Source: Notolepis coatsorum (Eukaryota > Chordata > Actinopteri > Aulopiformes > Paralepididae). From it: a DNA stretch of 64,000 nucleotides. The stretch lies in contig OZ020589.1 in assembly GCA_963971535.1 (NCBI GenBank), positions 72,441,520-72,505,519 on the forward strand, given 5' to 3'. The notes beneath the pieces were generated by a model. The model did not search any database and had not been told where the DNA came from. It saw only the letters and a list, made by a program, of their open reading frames with translations. The translations under genes and the position numbers were made by a program. Positions 1 through 9,143 of the stretch are shown in pieces (the first letter of the stretch is position 1; each line of letters begins with the position of its first letter).

Positions 1-505
1 CATACAACTTGGTTTAATCCAAAAGTCCATTTGGAAACTTTGTATTGTGAAATGGGGGATCAGGGATGTCTGGTCACGGTACTATTCTCCCCGTGGCGCA
101 TGTGATTCAGGAATGTAAACAATCACATCACCAGCCCAGACGTCAGGAAATCACAGTAACTATGGGAGGCTGCTGGGGTCAAAAGGGTAACGCGATGAAT
201 TGAATTTTTTTTAATGAATCGTGAAAATGCGTGTTAAGCTTATGTTATGAGGTTCAAATATACATTTGTTCTACATGAAAGGGAGCCACTGACGAAAATC
301 TCACAACAGTGACTCACAATCCGGACCCTTCCGTTGACGTGAGCTGCTCAAGCAGACGTTAATATTTATACCACAGAAGACGAAGTGCACTGGGGTGACT
401 CCTGCCCATTGTGAACACAGCTGCATCACTACGATATGAGCACTAAGGAAGATAGTAAAAACTGTTATTATGCAGAGAACAGTTAGTCCAGTTCAGTATT
501 CAAAC
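1..505. other. No recognisable gene or repeat
   Basis: I see no long open frame, terminal inverted repeat or microsatellite here. It may be low-copy host DNA or an old decayed repeat. Confidence 0.4.
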
Positions 506-788
506 TAAGGGCTAGATCCACAAAGAATGGATTGCACGGTGCTAGTTGCACCCTTACTTACAATTCATTATGAATTGAAAATGGGGGACCCTGATGTAAA
601 CAAGACGAAAGTCTTTCTCTGGTCTGCATCCCCTTAACAATTGTGTGTATTGAGCCGTACTGTACTGTACCCATTCTGCAATCTGTTAATAAAATTTTCA
701 TTCAATCAATCATCGTGCAGATTGATTGATTGAATGAAAATTGTATTAACAGATTACAATCCATTCTTTGTGGATCTAGCCCTAAGTG
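506..788. repeat. Short dispersed element, two copies tail to tail (partial palindrome)
   Basis: A plus-strand unit starts near 509 with GCTAGATCCACAAAGAAT and runs into a 3' end containing AATGGGGGACCCTGATGT, GTACCCATTCTGCAATCTG and an (ATCA)n tail ending near 715. Right after it, 720-788 carries the tail and the head of the same unit on the minus strand with the middle deleted, so 509-534 and 757-783 form a 27-bp inverted repeat. The same 3' end closes the LINE fragment at 35262-36233, so this is probably a SINE-like or 5'-truncated passenger of that LINE. A second copy with the same head lies at 18506-18725. Confidence 0.7.
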
Positions 789-1022
789 TTCCCTTGACAG
801 AGAACAAAAAAATATATAAATTATTTAATATTAGTTGGGGTTGCCCTTCTCCTGGGTGTTGTTGGATGTATATTGATGTTTTCCCTCCAAATAAATCTAT
901 GGACAAAGCGGAGGCAAGATGTTTTGGAGAGAGGGTGTTTTATTCTGCTGAAGAATAATCGTCCTTTCAAGCTCAATCAGACTGCATCAAATCAAAGTCA
1001 CTCTGATTCGGAGTAGCAACAT

Positions 1023-1165
1023 TATGTATATGTATAAGTATTCAGTACACACAAGTATTCAGTACACACAAGTATTCAGTACACACAAGTATTCAGTACA
1101 AGTACGCACAAGTATTCAGTACACACAAGTATTCAGTACATACAAGTATTCAGTATGCACAAAAA
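1023..1165. repeat. 17-bp minisatellite
   Basis: About eight tandem copies of a 17-bp unit (ACACACAAGTATTCAGT), with one shortened and two diverged copies at the right edge. The open frame across it is only the repeat translated. Confidence 0.9.
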
Positions 1166-1424
1166 TTCAGCAAACTGGGTCTTGGGGAGATGGTTTGGAT
1201 TTTTTTACATTGGCAACTCACTTATCGCACTAAATGGAATCAAGGCGAAAAGCCGATAACTGTAACACCAAGGGCTGTGCTAGTGGACGTTCTCTCGGCA
1301 GACCTCCCCTTATTATGGACACACTTGGCAAGAAATGTCTAGTACAAAGTGCACTACGTGAACAGGTCTCACATTCAGAAAATTATGCTCTTTGTTTCCC
1401 CTCTTTCTTTGGAGGGGCTGTGAC

Positions 1425-1958
1425 TAGGGCTGGGCGATTAATCGATTAATTCGAATTCATGATTTAGGAAGAAAAATTTTAATCGATTTAAAAAAAAAAA
1501 TCTAAAAAATCCCAAGTCACCTTTTATTTTACAAAAAGTGATGTTTGGTGAAAGTTAGATTTGCACTTTATTAATCCCAATAGGGAAATTAATTCTTGTT
1601 TGATGATCAAGAGGCACCTTTTATTTGTTTTAAGTGAAGTTTGGTGAAAAAGCAAGTTATTGCACTATTAATCCCAATAGGGACATTCATCTTTGTTTGA
1701 TCAAGAGTAACCTTATATATATATATATTATTTTTCTTTTTTTTTTTTTTTAGTGAAGATTGGTGAAAGTTAGGTTTGCACTTCAATCCCAATAGGGAAA
1801 TTCATCTTGGTTTGATAATATTTTTGTGTCAAATAAAAACAAAGCTTATTTGAATGATTTCCTTGGCGTTTCTAGTTTTTAAGAGAAAAAAAAACGATTA
1901 AAATCGTAAATCGGATGTGGTGTGAGATTTTATTTTTAGGCCATATCGCCTAGCCCTA
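1425..1958. mobile_element. Non-autonomous hAT-like element
   Basis: The ends are TAGGGCTGGGCGATTAATCG and the inverted partner ATATCGCCTAGCCCTA. Both flanks carry the 8-bp TSD GCTGTGAC (1417-1424, 1959-1966). The 534-bp interior has no coding frame. It holds three imperfect tandem units of roughly 75-95 bp (about 1535-1820), each containing TTGGTGAAA and AATCCCAATAGGG. The 8-bp TSD indicates hAT. Confidence 0.9.
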
Positions 1959-1966
1959 GCTGTGAC

Positions 1967-2732
1967 CTGCCATGCCTTACGTCCAATAACAAAACAGGTC
2001 AACCTTTTGACTCCTGTGTCAGGGGGATAACCAAGGGTTTTCTAGAAGCAGCACAGAGAGGTTCCCAGAGACTGCTGCTATGTGTGAGGCAACAGCAGAG
2101 GTGCTGGACGCCTGCCACTTCAGTCGGGATCAGCTGTGACGGGTCTTTGCCAAATAAATTATGTCCACATGGAAGAATGAGAGTGCAATGTGGCCCTGGC
2201 TGATTTTTAAGAAATTCTCTCAAAACTTGGACTGAAAGTCACTAGGCTGATTACATAACCTTTAATGAACAATATTTCTGAACCCAGAATTCTTCATCTT
2301 TGAATGTGCATGACAATATGAACAGTGATGTAAACAATGCATTTACAAATGGTTTCTCAATCTGTCATGATCACATTTACATTATTTTAGATCTGAAATA
2401 CAGAGTATAATCCACTTGGTCTAGGACCTCTGGAAGAGCACTATCTGGCAGGAGCAAAAGTGATGAGGAGGTAGGCTAGCTTAAGCATTTGTCAGTAGCA
2501 TTACAAAGTCTGTGGTCATAACACTCCCCAGCCTAGTCATTTTGGCTAGGAGACAGACAGGCACCGGCTGGCTAGCGGGTACTTAGTTTGACCCTAATCA
2601 TAATGATTCCAGCATCCAGCCCAAGCTAATCCATGTTTTCCAGTACCCAGGTATTCATGTGCCCCGACACGCCTCCAGATGGGCCACGACACTTGGCCAA
2701 GCCACATGCAGCTCAAGGTGCAGGGCAGATGG
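1967..2732. other. No recognisable gene or repeat
   Basis: No long frame, TIR pair or tandem repeat seen. The segment right of the next element (from 3365) may continue it. Confidence 0.4.
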
Positions 2733-2740
2733 GCTGAGAG

Positions 2741-3356
2741 TAGAGCCATATGAAATCCGTAAAAAAAAAAATCCAAATTCCATAATTTTTTTTTCCAAAT
2801 TCCGTTTTAATATTTCAGAATTCTGTATTTTGCTTTGTACGCTTATTTTACCATCAGAAATAGTGTCTAATAAGTGGGAATGAATGTCCACAATTTAATA
2901 AGATATAACAGTCCATTTAATAGGGCTGTCTTAAATACTTCGAAGCTTCGTTCGATGGGCATGGGATTCGAATATGAAAATAAAATATTAAAAAATATAT
3001 ATATGTAAATGATATATATATTTTATTTTTTTTATTTTGCTAAATCAACTCTGCCTCTCTTTGTTAATTACAACAAGCAATGCCATTTGTTATTTAAGAT
3101 GAGGTCGGACTCTGCACTGACAGATTTGTGTTCATTGTGCTGCTTTTATAAAGCCTCAAATGACGGCTTACAATATTTCATGAAAGCAAAGTGTTTTGTT
3201 TGTCTAAGATTTAAAAAGGTTTAAACTTTACAGCACTGACAAAGTTGAACAAAGTGCTGTACAAGTCCCACAAAAAGAAAAAAGTTGATTCCATTTTTTT
3301 GCTCAATTCCGCGATTCCGTCCGGGATTCCGTGAACGCGGATTTCATATGGCTCTA
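2741..3356. mobile_element. Non-autonomous hAT-like element (TAGAGCCATATG ends)
   Basis: Ends TAGAGCCATATGAAATCCG and CGGATTTCATATGGCTCTA are exact inverted partners. The flanks are GCTGAGAG (2733-2740) and GCTGAGAC (3357-3364), an 8-bp TSD with one mismatch. A second family's left end (TAGGGCTGTCTTAAATAC) begins at 2921 inside it without a visible partner, so it is a truncated nested copy. Confidence 0.85.
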
Positions 3357-3528
3357 GCTGAGACCGAGGTAGCCCCCGATTATACAGCGTTACCTTGTCA
3401 GGTGTCCTTGGACAAACATGAACGCCTTGTATCTGGACAGGTGGGGGGGGGGGGGGGGTGGATTAACCAGGAGAAAGTTGATAGACTAATCCTAGAGTTC
3501 ACGCAGAGTTGAATCCACAAAGGAGGGA

Positions 3529-3529
<1 letters not shown>

Positions 3530-3605
<76 letters not shown>

Positions 3606-3606
3606 C
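3530..3606. repeat. (CAGC)n microsatellite
   Basis: About 19 uninterrupted CAGC units, preceded by a G homopolymer near 3442-3457. The tract abuts the hAT-like block 3607-4005 and lies where an inversion breakpoint is inferred. A minus-strand frame through it only encodes a repeated Ala-Gly-Trp-Leu motif and is not a gene. Confidence 0.9.
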
Positions 3607-4190
3607 CCGGGCTTTGTTCTAGGTTCGCGTTTTGATCGTCTAAGCTTCCGTAGGTGATGACGTCACACTCGAATGTAAACAGATGGAGATGGAAATTGAA
3701 TGATATACAGAAACGAATAACCAATAAATATGAAGTTATGTTTAAACTTCTGTTGTCAAGCGTTGTCAATATAACCCACCCCCTTTCCTCACGAATGGAA
3801 CTAGTCTTGTGGAGTCCGCTTTGACCGTTGTCCAGGGTTAGCAGCAGCTATCGCTAGTTAGCTTAGCATAATCCTAATGGATACCTTGGTTAGCAGCTAC
3901 CGTTAGCTCATTGCTTGTGCAATTAAATTACATGTTATTAAAGGTCCGCGCTGGTCTGTCTAATGAAATTACAACCGCAACATTATATCGCACTGTACAG
4001 CCCTGACTACACTAACGTTAGCCTATAGCTCCGCCGTCCCTTCTCGAGGAAAGCACTGCGAGTGTCTCTCGGCCGCGGGCGGCGCCATATAAACTAAATA
4101 CTCGATGTTCGCGATATAGTACAGTACTACATCTTGGGTAGAACAATCCGCGATACATCGAGTATACTTGATATATCGCCCACCCCTACT
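3607..4190. mobile_element. Part of a hAT-like composite, inverted
   Basis: 3607-4005 matches the corresponding parts of the composites at 7797-13467 (its 8100-8370 portion, opposite strand) and 58723-59886 (its 59300-59718 portion), and ends GTACAGCCCTG. 4006-4190 continues to a second end CGCCCACCCCTA followed by CTTTCAAC. That octamer is the reverse complement of GTTGAAAG, which flanks the opposite end of the same insertion at 6095-6102. The piece contains a CRE-like palindrome TGACGTCA near 3659. The missing half lies at 5649-6094 in the other orientation. Confidence 0.65.
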
Positions 4191-4618
4191 TTCAACGTAA
4201 CTATCGTAAATAGTGATGCACCGATGTGAAAATTGTGGCCGATACCGATAACCGATATTAATATTGCTGTTCTGGCCGATACTGATATTTACTGATGTCG
4301 ATATCTCTGTATAAAAAAACACTTTTTTATGATAATCAAATAAAGAGCTATTTTCCAAAACACTTTTTTTTAAACTTTTGCAACTTATTTTCAGAAATGA
4401 CAGATATCTTGAAACTATTTAAGGCCAAAACATGTAAAAAAAAAAAAGATAAAAAAAATTCTTTGTTTGTTTTAATATTTTAATGTTTTATCTTGATATC
4501 GGACCGATACCGATGTGAAAAAACGGCCATATCGGCCGATATTATATCGGCGGCCGATATATCGTGCATCACTAATCGTAAACATGAGATTAGCCGTGAG
4601 TGGCGCTCAAAGTGTTAA
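4191..4618. mobile_element. piggyBac-like MITE, one end (inverted half)
   Basis: The terminal sequence is GCGCTCAAAGTGTTAA, ending in the TTAA target at 4615-4618. This is the end type seen at 21588 in the complete copy 20668-21588. The rest of this MITE is at 6095-7554. A hAT element (4211-4574) is inserted in it. Confidence 0.75.
4211..4574. mobile_element. Non-autonomous hAT-like element (TAGTGATGCACCGAT ends)
   Basis: Terminal inverted repeats are TAGTGATGCACCGAT and ATCGTGCATCACTA. Both flanks carry the exact 8-bp TSD ATCGTAAA (4203-4210, 4575-4582). The 364-bp interior repeats CCGATA/TATCGG many times near both ends, as expected of subterminal transposase-binding sites, and encodes nothing. 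Confidence 0.95.
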
Positions 4619-5648
4619 GGACCCAATTAAAAGTGGATTTCAGCACCGGAATCAGCGAATCTTTCATTAATCTGTACCACTCTGAAGGAAATCCGTCAGG
4701 TCCCGGGGCTTTACTTGATTTGAGATGAGCTATGGCTGAACTAATTTCTTCCTCCGATATTTCAGTTGCGAGCTGATTACTCTGCTCACTGGTTATTTTT
4801 GGAAGATGAATTGTCTTAAAGAACTCCATCTTTGTTTTGTCAAATTGGGGTTGGGAATATAAATTCGTATAAAATGTTTCGAAACAGTTTTGTATATCAC
4901 TTAGTTTGTGTTGCATAAGGTTAGTCAGAGGGTCTTTAATTTTATGAATTGAATTCTCCGCCTGTTGTTTTCTCAATTTATACGCCAACAGTTTACTTGC
5001 TTTTGCTCCCCCTTCATAGTATTTTTGTTTTGTAAATATCAACCTTCTTTGAATATCTTCTGTATATATCTCATTTATTTCATTCTTTTTCTTAATTATT
5101 TGTTCTCTAATTAGCCGGTCTACTGTGTCTTTATGGTTTCGTTCCAATTGTTTCAATTCTGATTGTAAATCGTCATTTCTTTTTTGCCGAGACCTCTTTA
5201 AATGAGCACTGTATCCAATTATTATATATTTTTTTTAAACTTTGACCAGTCAGCTGGTTCTTTTAGCGTTTATCGCTTTTTCTTCGCATTCATACTTGGT
5301 CAAGTTCGACCGACAGAAGCAGGCTGAAAGGGTTCAGATGGGGGGGAAGACACTCTGGGAAAGGCACGGCTGCCGTCCGGGATTCGAACGCGCTCAGCCC
5401 CAGATCCGTGACGAGCACGGTTGTCCACGGCGCTGAAATAGCACTCGCGGTACGTGGTGAGCTACTGGAGCTCGTATCCAATTATTTTACCCCGCAGAAC
5501 TGCTTTACATGCATCCCAAAGTATCGGAGGGGAAACCTCTCTATTGTCATTCTGTTCCAAGTACTCTCTAATATCCACCTCAATTTGATCCTTCATATGA
5601 TTCAGGACGAGGATATTTAATCTCCACAGAGTATTTCTCTGATGCTGT
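4619..5648 (-). pseudogene. L1/Tx1-type LINE ORF2, piece A (inverted)
   Basis: The minus strand encodes the region between endonuclease and reverse transcriptase of an L1/Tx1-type ORF2, then RT block 1 (KSSKAPGPDGFPSEWY). Translation continues upstream through 5474-5640 (EVSPPILWDACKAVLRGKII) once the SINE at 5225-5473 is removed. The frame stops at a TTAA (4615-4618) that is a piggyBac-like MITE target. The codons before it (NWVL) join in phase to those after the matching TTAA at 7551-7554 (KESKIPPSWRE), so this is the first piece of the LINE continuing at 7551, but on the opposite strand. It is dead. Confidence 0.9.
5225..5473 (-). mobile_element. tRNA-derived SINE
   Basis: The minus strand carries a tRNA-like head with an A-box-like region (TAGCTCACCACG) and a B box GTTCGAATCCC, followed by an unrelated body ending in a short A/T tract. 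The element is flanked by the 13-bp direct repeat GTATCCAATTATT (about 5212-5224 and 5474-5486), a typical LINE-machinery TSD. It sits inside LINE piece A, so it is younger than that LINE. Confidence 0.85.
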
Positions 5649-6094
5649 ACTAGATTATTATTATTATTATTATTATTATGATTATTATTTTCTCACAGTA
5701 GGGTGTGTATATATATACATATATATATGTGTGTGTGTGTTTGGCTAAAGTGGATAGAAAACACAGTACTGTGTAAAAGTCTTAGGCACCCAAGAGTTTT
5801 TATATAAATTGTCTTAGATGTAAATAAATTTTTTTATTAGTGTGTCAGTAGACTACTCTTAGTACATTTTCATTAAATTATGTTTTAAAGCATCTCCATG
5901 GTTTAATAATGCAACCATATGTTGCAGGGACTTATTATAATCATCATATTGGTGTGACTGTATGCATCAAAGGGTTAAATCAAGCATTTTTAAGTGATTT
6001 AGAGGAAATGTCAAAATATCGCGATATATATCGTGTATCGCGATATGGCCAAAAAATATCGCGATATCATTTAGAGGCCATATCGCCCAGCCCT
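5649..6094. mobile_element. Right end of a hAT-like element beside a (TTA)n tract
   Basis: A (TTA)n run (about 5650-5690), a TA/TG tract, then sequence matching 8560-8880 and, reversed, 58801-59160. It ends CATATCGCCCAGCCCTA at 6094 and abuts GTTGAAAG. It is the complementary half of the composite at 3607-4190. The (TTA)n tract is where the LINE-derived and hAT-derived sequences meet, probably an inversion breakpoint. Confidence 0.7.
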
Positions 6095-7554
6095 AGTTGA
6101 AAGCCACGTCACGGCTTTTCTCTGAATTTTTTTATTTTTATTTTAGTGATCCAAAATCATATTGCATCACACAAGCCTACCCTAGCCTACCCAGGGGCCG
6201 CCAGCGATCAGATGTGAAAAAAGGGCCCCCTATCGTCTCCCAGATGGTAAATCACCCTTTTGGAATGGACTCAATGAAAATGGATGGGGGAAAACAAATA
6301 TTCCAGTCCACATTTTCCAGTCCACTGATGCAGCCGGAGTTACCAGAGTTCATTCTGGATCCTCTGAGCCACGGCAAGCATGGGTTATACTGTACACACG
6401 TTGGATCAATATACTTATCGATTTTTTCGAATGGTGATCAGGAATTGGAATATACCATTTGGATACCATCTGATGTCAGGTAAGGAATCTATGTTATCAG
6501 TGTTAGGATAATCAGACTCGTTTTCGAGGAGATAAGCTTTTTTGTGATATGTGCTCTAGCTGTTTCACTGTAAAATCCATGAGGAAATGAAAGCAGCTAT
6601 TATCAGCGCGCGGCTCGAACGTGCGTGCGTGCACGTATACTATTGATCAACCAACGTTTATTTGAAAACGATTCATAAATAGGCCGACAAATATCAACGT
6701 TCTGGAATATTCCAGTAAAAGGCGATTATCACAGAATGGGCTGGTTTTCACCTGAAAACGGGTGCTTTTCAAAATGCTCTCAAACGGAAATGAAGCGATA
6801 AAAAACCAATCTGCCTTGACAACACTGACTGGAAAATGATTCTTTGATAAGCGACGGGCAGATTAGACACATAGCCATAATTTAAAACATAGATTAGGCG
6901 ATATTAACGTTAACATGGCTGACAGGAGGAGCATGTTCAGTGCTAGGCTCACACTACCCAAATGCAGCACTGAACGGCACAGGAAGTCCTTCATTCCAAC
7001 AGCCATCAGACAATATAATGCATCACTGTGCCTCACTGCATCACTGAGCACAGAGCGGCAGCTCAATAGTGGCAGGAGGACGCGACCAGGCTCCACAACA
7101 GGGGGCAGCGACGGCTGCCAGACATTGATCTAAGTCTTATTGGAACCCAAGGAGGACAATACACTACCTAAAGCATACTGCACCTAGTTACACTGAATAC
7201 TGGAATATATATTTCATATTTCATTTAGTTAGATTTAAATTATAATTATATTGACAATTGTTTACCCCATGCTCAGTATGCTCAGCATATTCTTACTGTA
7301 TTTATTTCTGTATATTTTATTTAATTTTATCCTATTTTATTTTACTCTACTCTTATCCTAGGCAACTTGATTTGATTTGTGTTATTATTCTAATTTGTGA
7401 CCTGTCCTGTCTAAATGTTTAAATGTTGAGCGATTTGCAGTGTCTAATTTCCCACGGGATAATAAAAGTATTTCTATTCTATTCTATCATTGGGAGTGGA
7501 CCGTGGCATTCAAGGGGGTAAAAAGGAAAACACGGCGTGGCCTCAAAGTGTTAA
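6095..7554. mobile_element. piggyBac-like MITE, main part, with nested LINE fragment
   Basis: Reversed, this matches the complete copy at 20668-21588 and ends CTCAAAGTGTTAA with the TTAA at 7551-7554. A LINE 3' end is inserted at 6917-7487. An open stretch 6097-6483 ends at a CAG/GTAAGG splice-donor-like site and is conserved in sequence in the copy at 21176-21373 (shared residues include SIFSNGDQELEYT and WIPSDVR). The element is split by the hAT insertion at 6094, with the rest at 4191-4618. Confidence 0.8.
6917..7487 (+). mobile_element. 5'-truncated LINE 3' end (CR1/Rex1-like)
   Basis: It starts within the C-terminal part of a LINE ORF: the segment to the stop at 7131-7133 contains RHRKSFIPTAIRQYN, the tail motif typical of CR1/Rex1-like ORF2. 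An AT-rich 3' UTR and an (ATTCT)n tail follow. Comparison with 20730-20760 shows a clean insertion into the piggyBac-like MITE, with a minimal CAT duplication (6914-6916, 7488-7490). The clade is uncertain. Confidence 0.75.
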
Positions 7555-7796
7555 GGAGAGTAAGATACCCCCCTCCTGGAGGGAAGCGGTAATCTCACTG
7601 ATTCCAAAAGAGGGTAAGGATAAATCTGAATGTGGCTCATTCAGGCCGGTAAGTGTTCTCAACCAAGATTATAAGCTCTTTACGCATATACTGGCAAAGC
7701 GAATAGAGGGACTTTTACCACAAATCATCAGCCTAGATCAGACAGGTTTTGTTCGCGAAAGACAAACGCAAGACAACATCAGACGGACCTTACATG
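7551..7796 (+). pseudogene. L1/Tx1-type LINE ORF2, piece B
   Basis: Encodes RT fingers motifs including PPSWREAVISLIPKEGKDK, FRPVSVLNQDYKLFTHILAKR and LDQTGFVRERQTQDNIRRTL. It follows piece A in phase across the TTAA site and continues at 13468 once the hAT-like insertion is removed (TSD CTTACATG). Confidence 0.9.
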
Positions 7797-8880
7797 CAGG
7801 GCTGTACAGTGCGATGATATGATCGCAAATTGCCCCCTAATTTGGTCCGTGCGAGTTTAAAATAATATCTGGGGGCAAGCTTGCGAGTGGTGATTTCAAC
7901 CCTTCATTCGCATTTCACTCCTAAATTAATCCATACAAATTGTAGTAAAACATTAGCCTACAACCAGGGCTGTACAGTGCAATATAATGTGGCGGTTGTA
8001 ATTTCATTAGACAGACCAGCGCGGACCTTTAATAACATGCAATTTAATTGACACAAGCAATGAGCTAACGGTAGCTGCTAACCAAGGTACCCATTAGGAT
8101 TATGCTAAGCTAACTAGCGATCTCTGCTAACCCTGGAAAACGGTCAAAGCGGACTCCACAAGACTAGTTCCATTCGTGAGGAAAGGGGGTGGGTTATATT
8201 GACAACACTTGACAACAGAAGTTTAAACATAACTTCATATTTATTGGTTATTCATTTCTGTATATCCATCTCCGTGTCTCTCCATCTCCATCTCTTCCTG
8301 TTTACATTCGAGTGTGACGTCATCACCTACGGCAGCTTAGACGATCAAAACGCGAACCTAGAACAAAACCCGAAGGGGGGGGCTGGCTCTCTTGTTCGTT
8401 CTCGCCCCCACTCTCTCTCTCTCTCTCTCTCGCTCTCTCTCTACATTCAATGATTTAAAGTAGCCAAATGTTACACACAGTATAAATACTAACTGGATAG
8501 TTGATGATAAACATTTAATTTCATTATCTGAAATATTCTAAAATCATTAAGTCTGTGTGATTATTATTTTCTCACAGTAGTGTGTGTGTATATATATATA
8601 TATGTGTGTGTTTGGCTAAAGTGGATAGAAAACACAGTACTGTGTAAAAGGCACCCAAGAGTTTTTATATAAATTGTCTTAGATGTAAATACATTTTTTT
8701 ATTAGTGTGTTAGTAGACTACTCTTAGTACATTTTCATTAAATTATTTTTTAAAGCATCTTAATGGTTTAATAATGCAAACATATGTTGCAGGGACTTAT
8801 TATAATCATCATATTGGCGTGACTGTATGCATCAAAGGGTTAAATCAAGCATTTTTAAGTGCTTTAGAGGAATGTCTAAA

Positions 8881-9052
8881 GACGTGGTTCGAGTTGAGGT
8901 ACTTTACTTCTCACTCACATAGCATTTACCAATAACAACAAAGTTAACCCGGAACCGGAAGTGGTATTTAACCTGTCCCCTAAACAGTACAACCCACACG
9001 CTTAAAGGCACAAGCCCACCTTGGTGAATGTCTCTTAATATAGGTCACCACA
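8881..9052 (-). repeat. Gypsy 3' LTR (truncated)
   Basis: Identical by eye to 13146-13317. On the minus strand it starts TGTGGTGACC but ends at CCACGTC, lacking the final 28 bp of the other LTR. The adjoining host bases (GTCTAAA) also lack about ten bases present in other copies of the host element, so a small deletion removed the LTR end, and no TSD can be read. Confidence 0.9.
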
Positions 9053-9143
9053 CAGGCCCCCCCAGAATTCACCAATACAAAAACTGCAACTAATTAATAG
9101 CCAGTGAACAGTCCATCAGTGAACAGATCACAGCATGAAATAG

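Noticed and set aside
1023..1165. Possible CRISPR-like array
   Set aside because: 17-bp units are directly adjacent with no unique spacers, and the context is a vertebrate genome. It is a minisatellite.
3398..3769. 123-codon minus frame with repeated Ala-Gly-Trp-Leu
   Set aside because: It is the (CAGC)n microsatellite translated.
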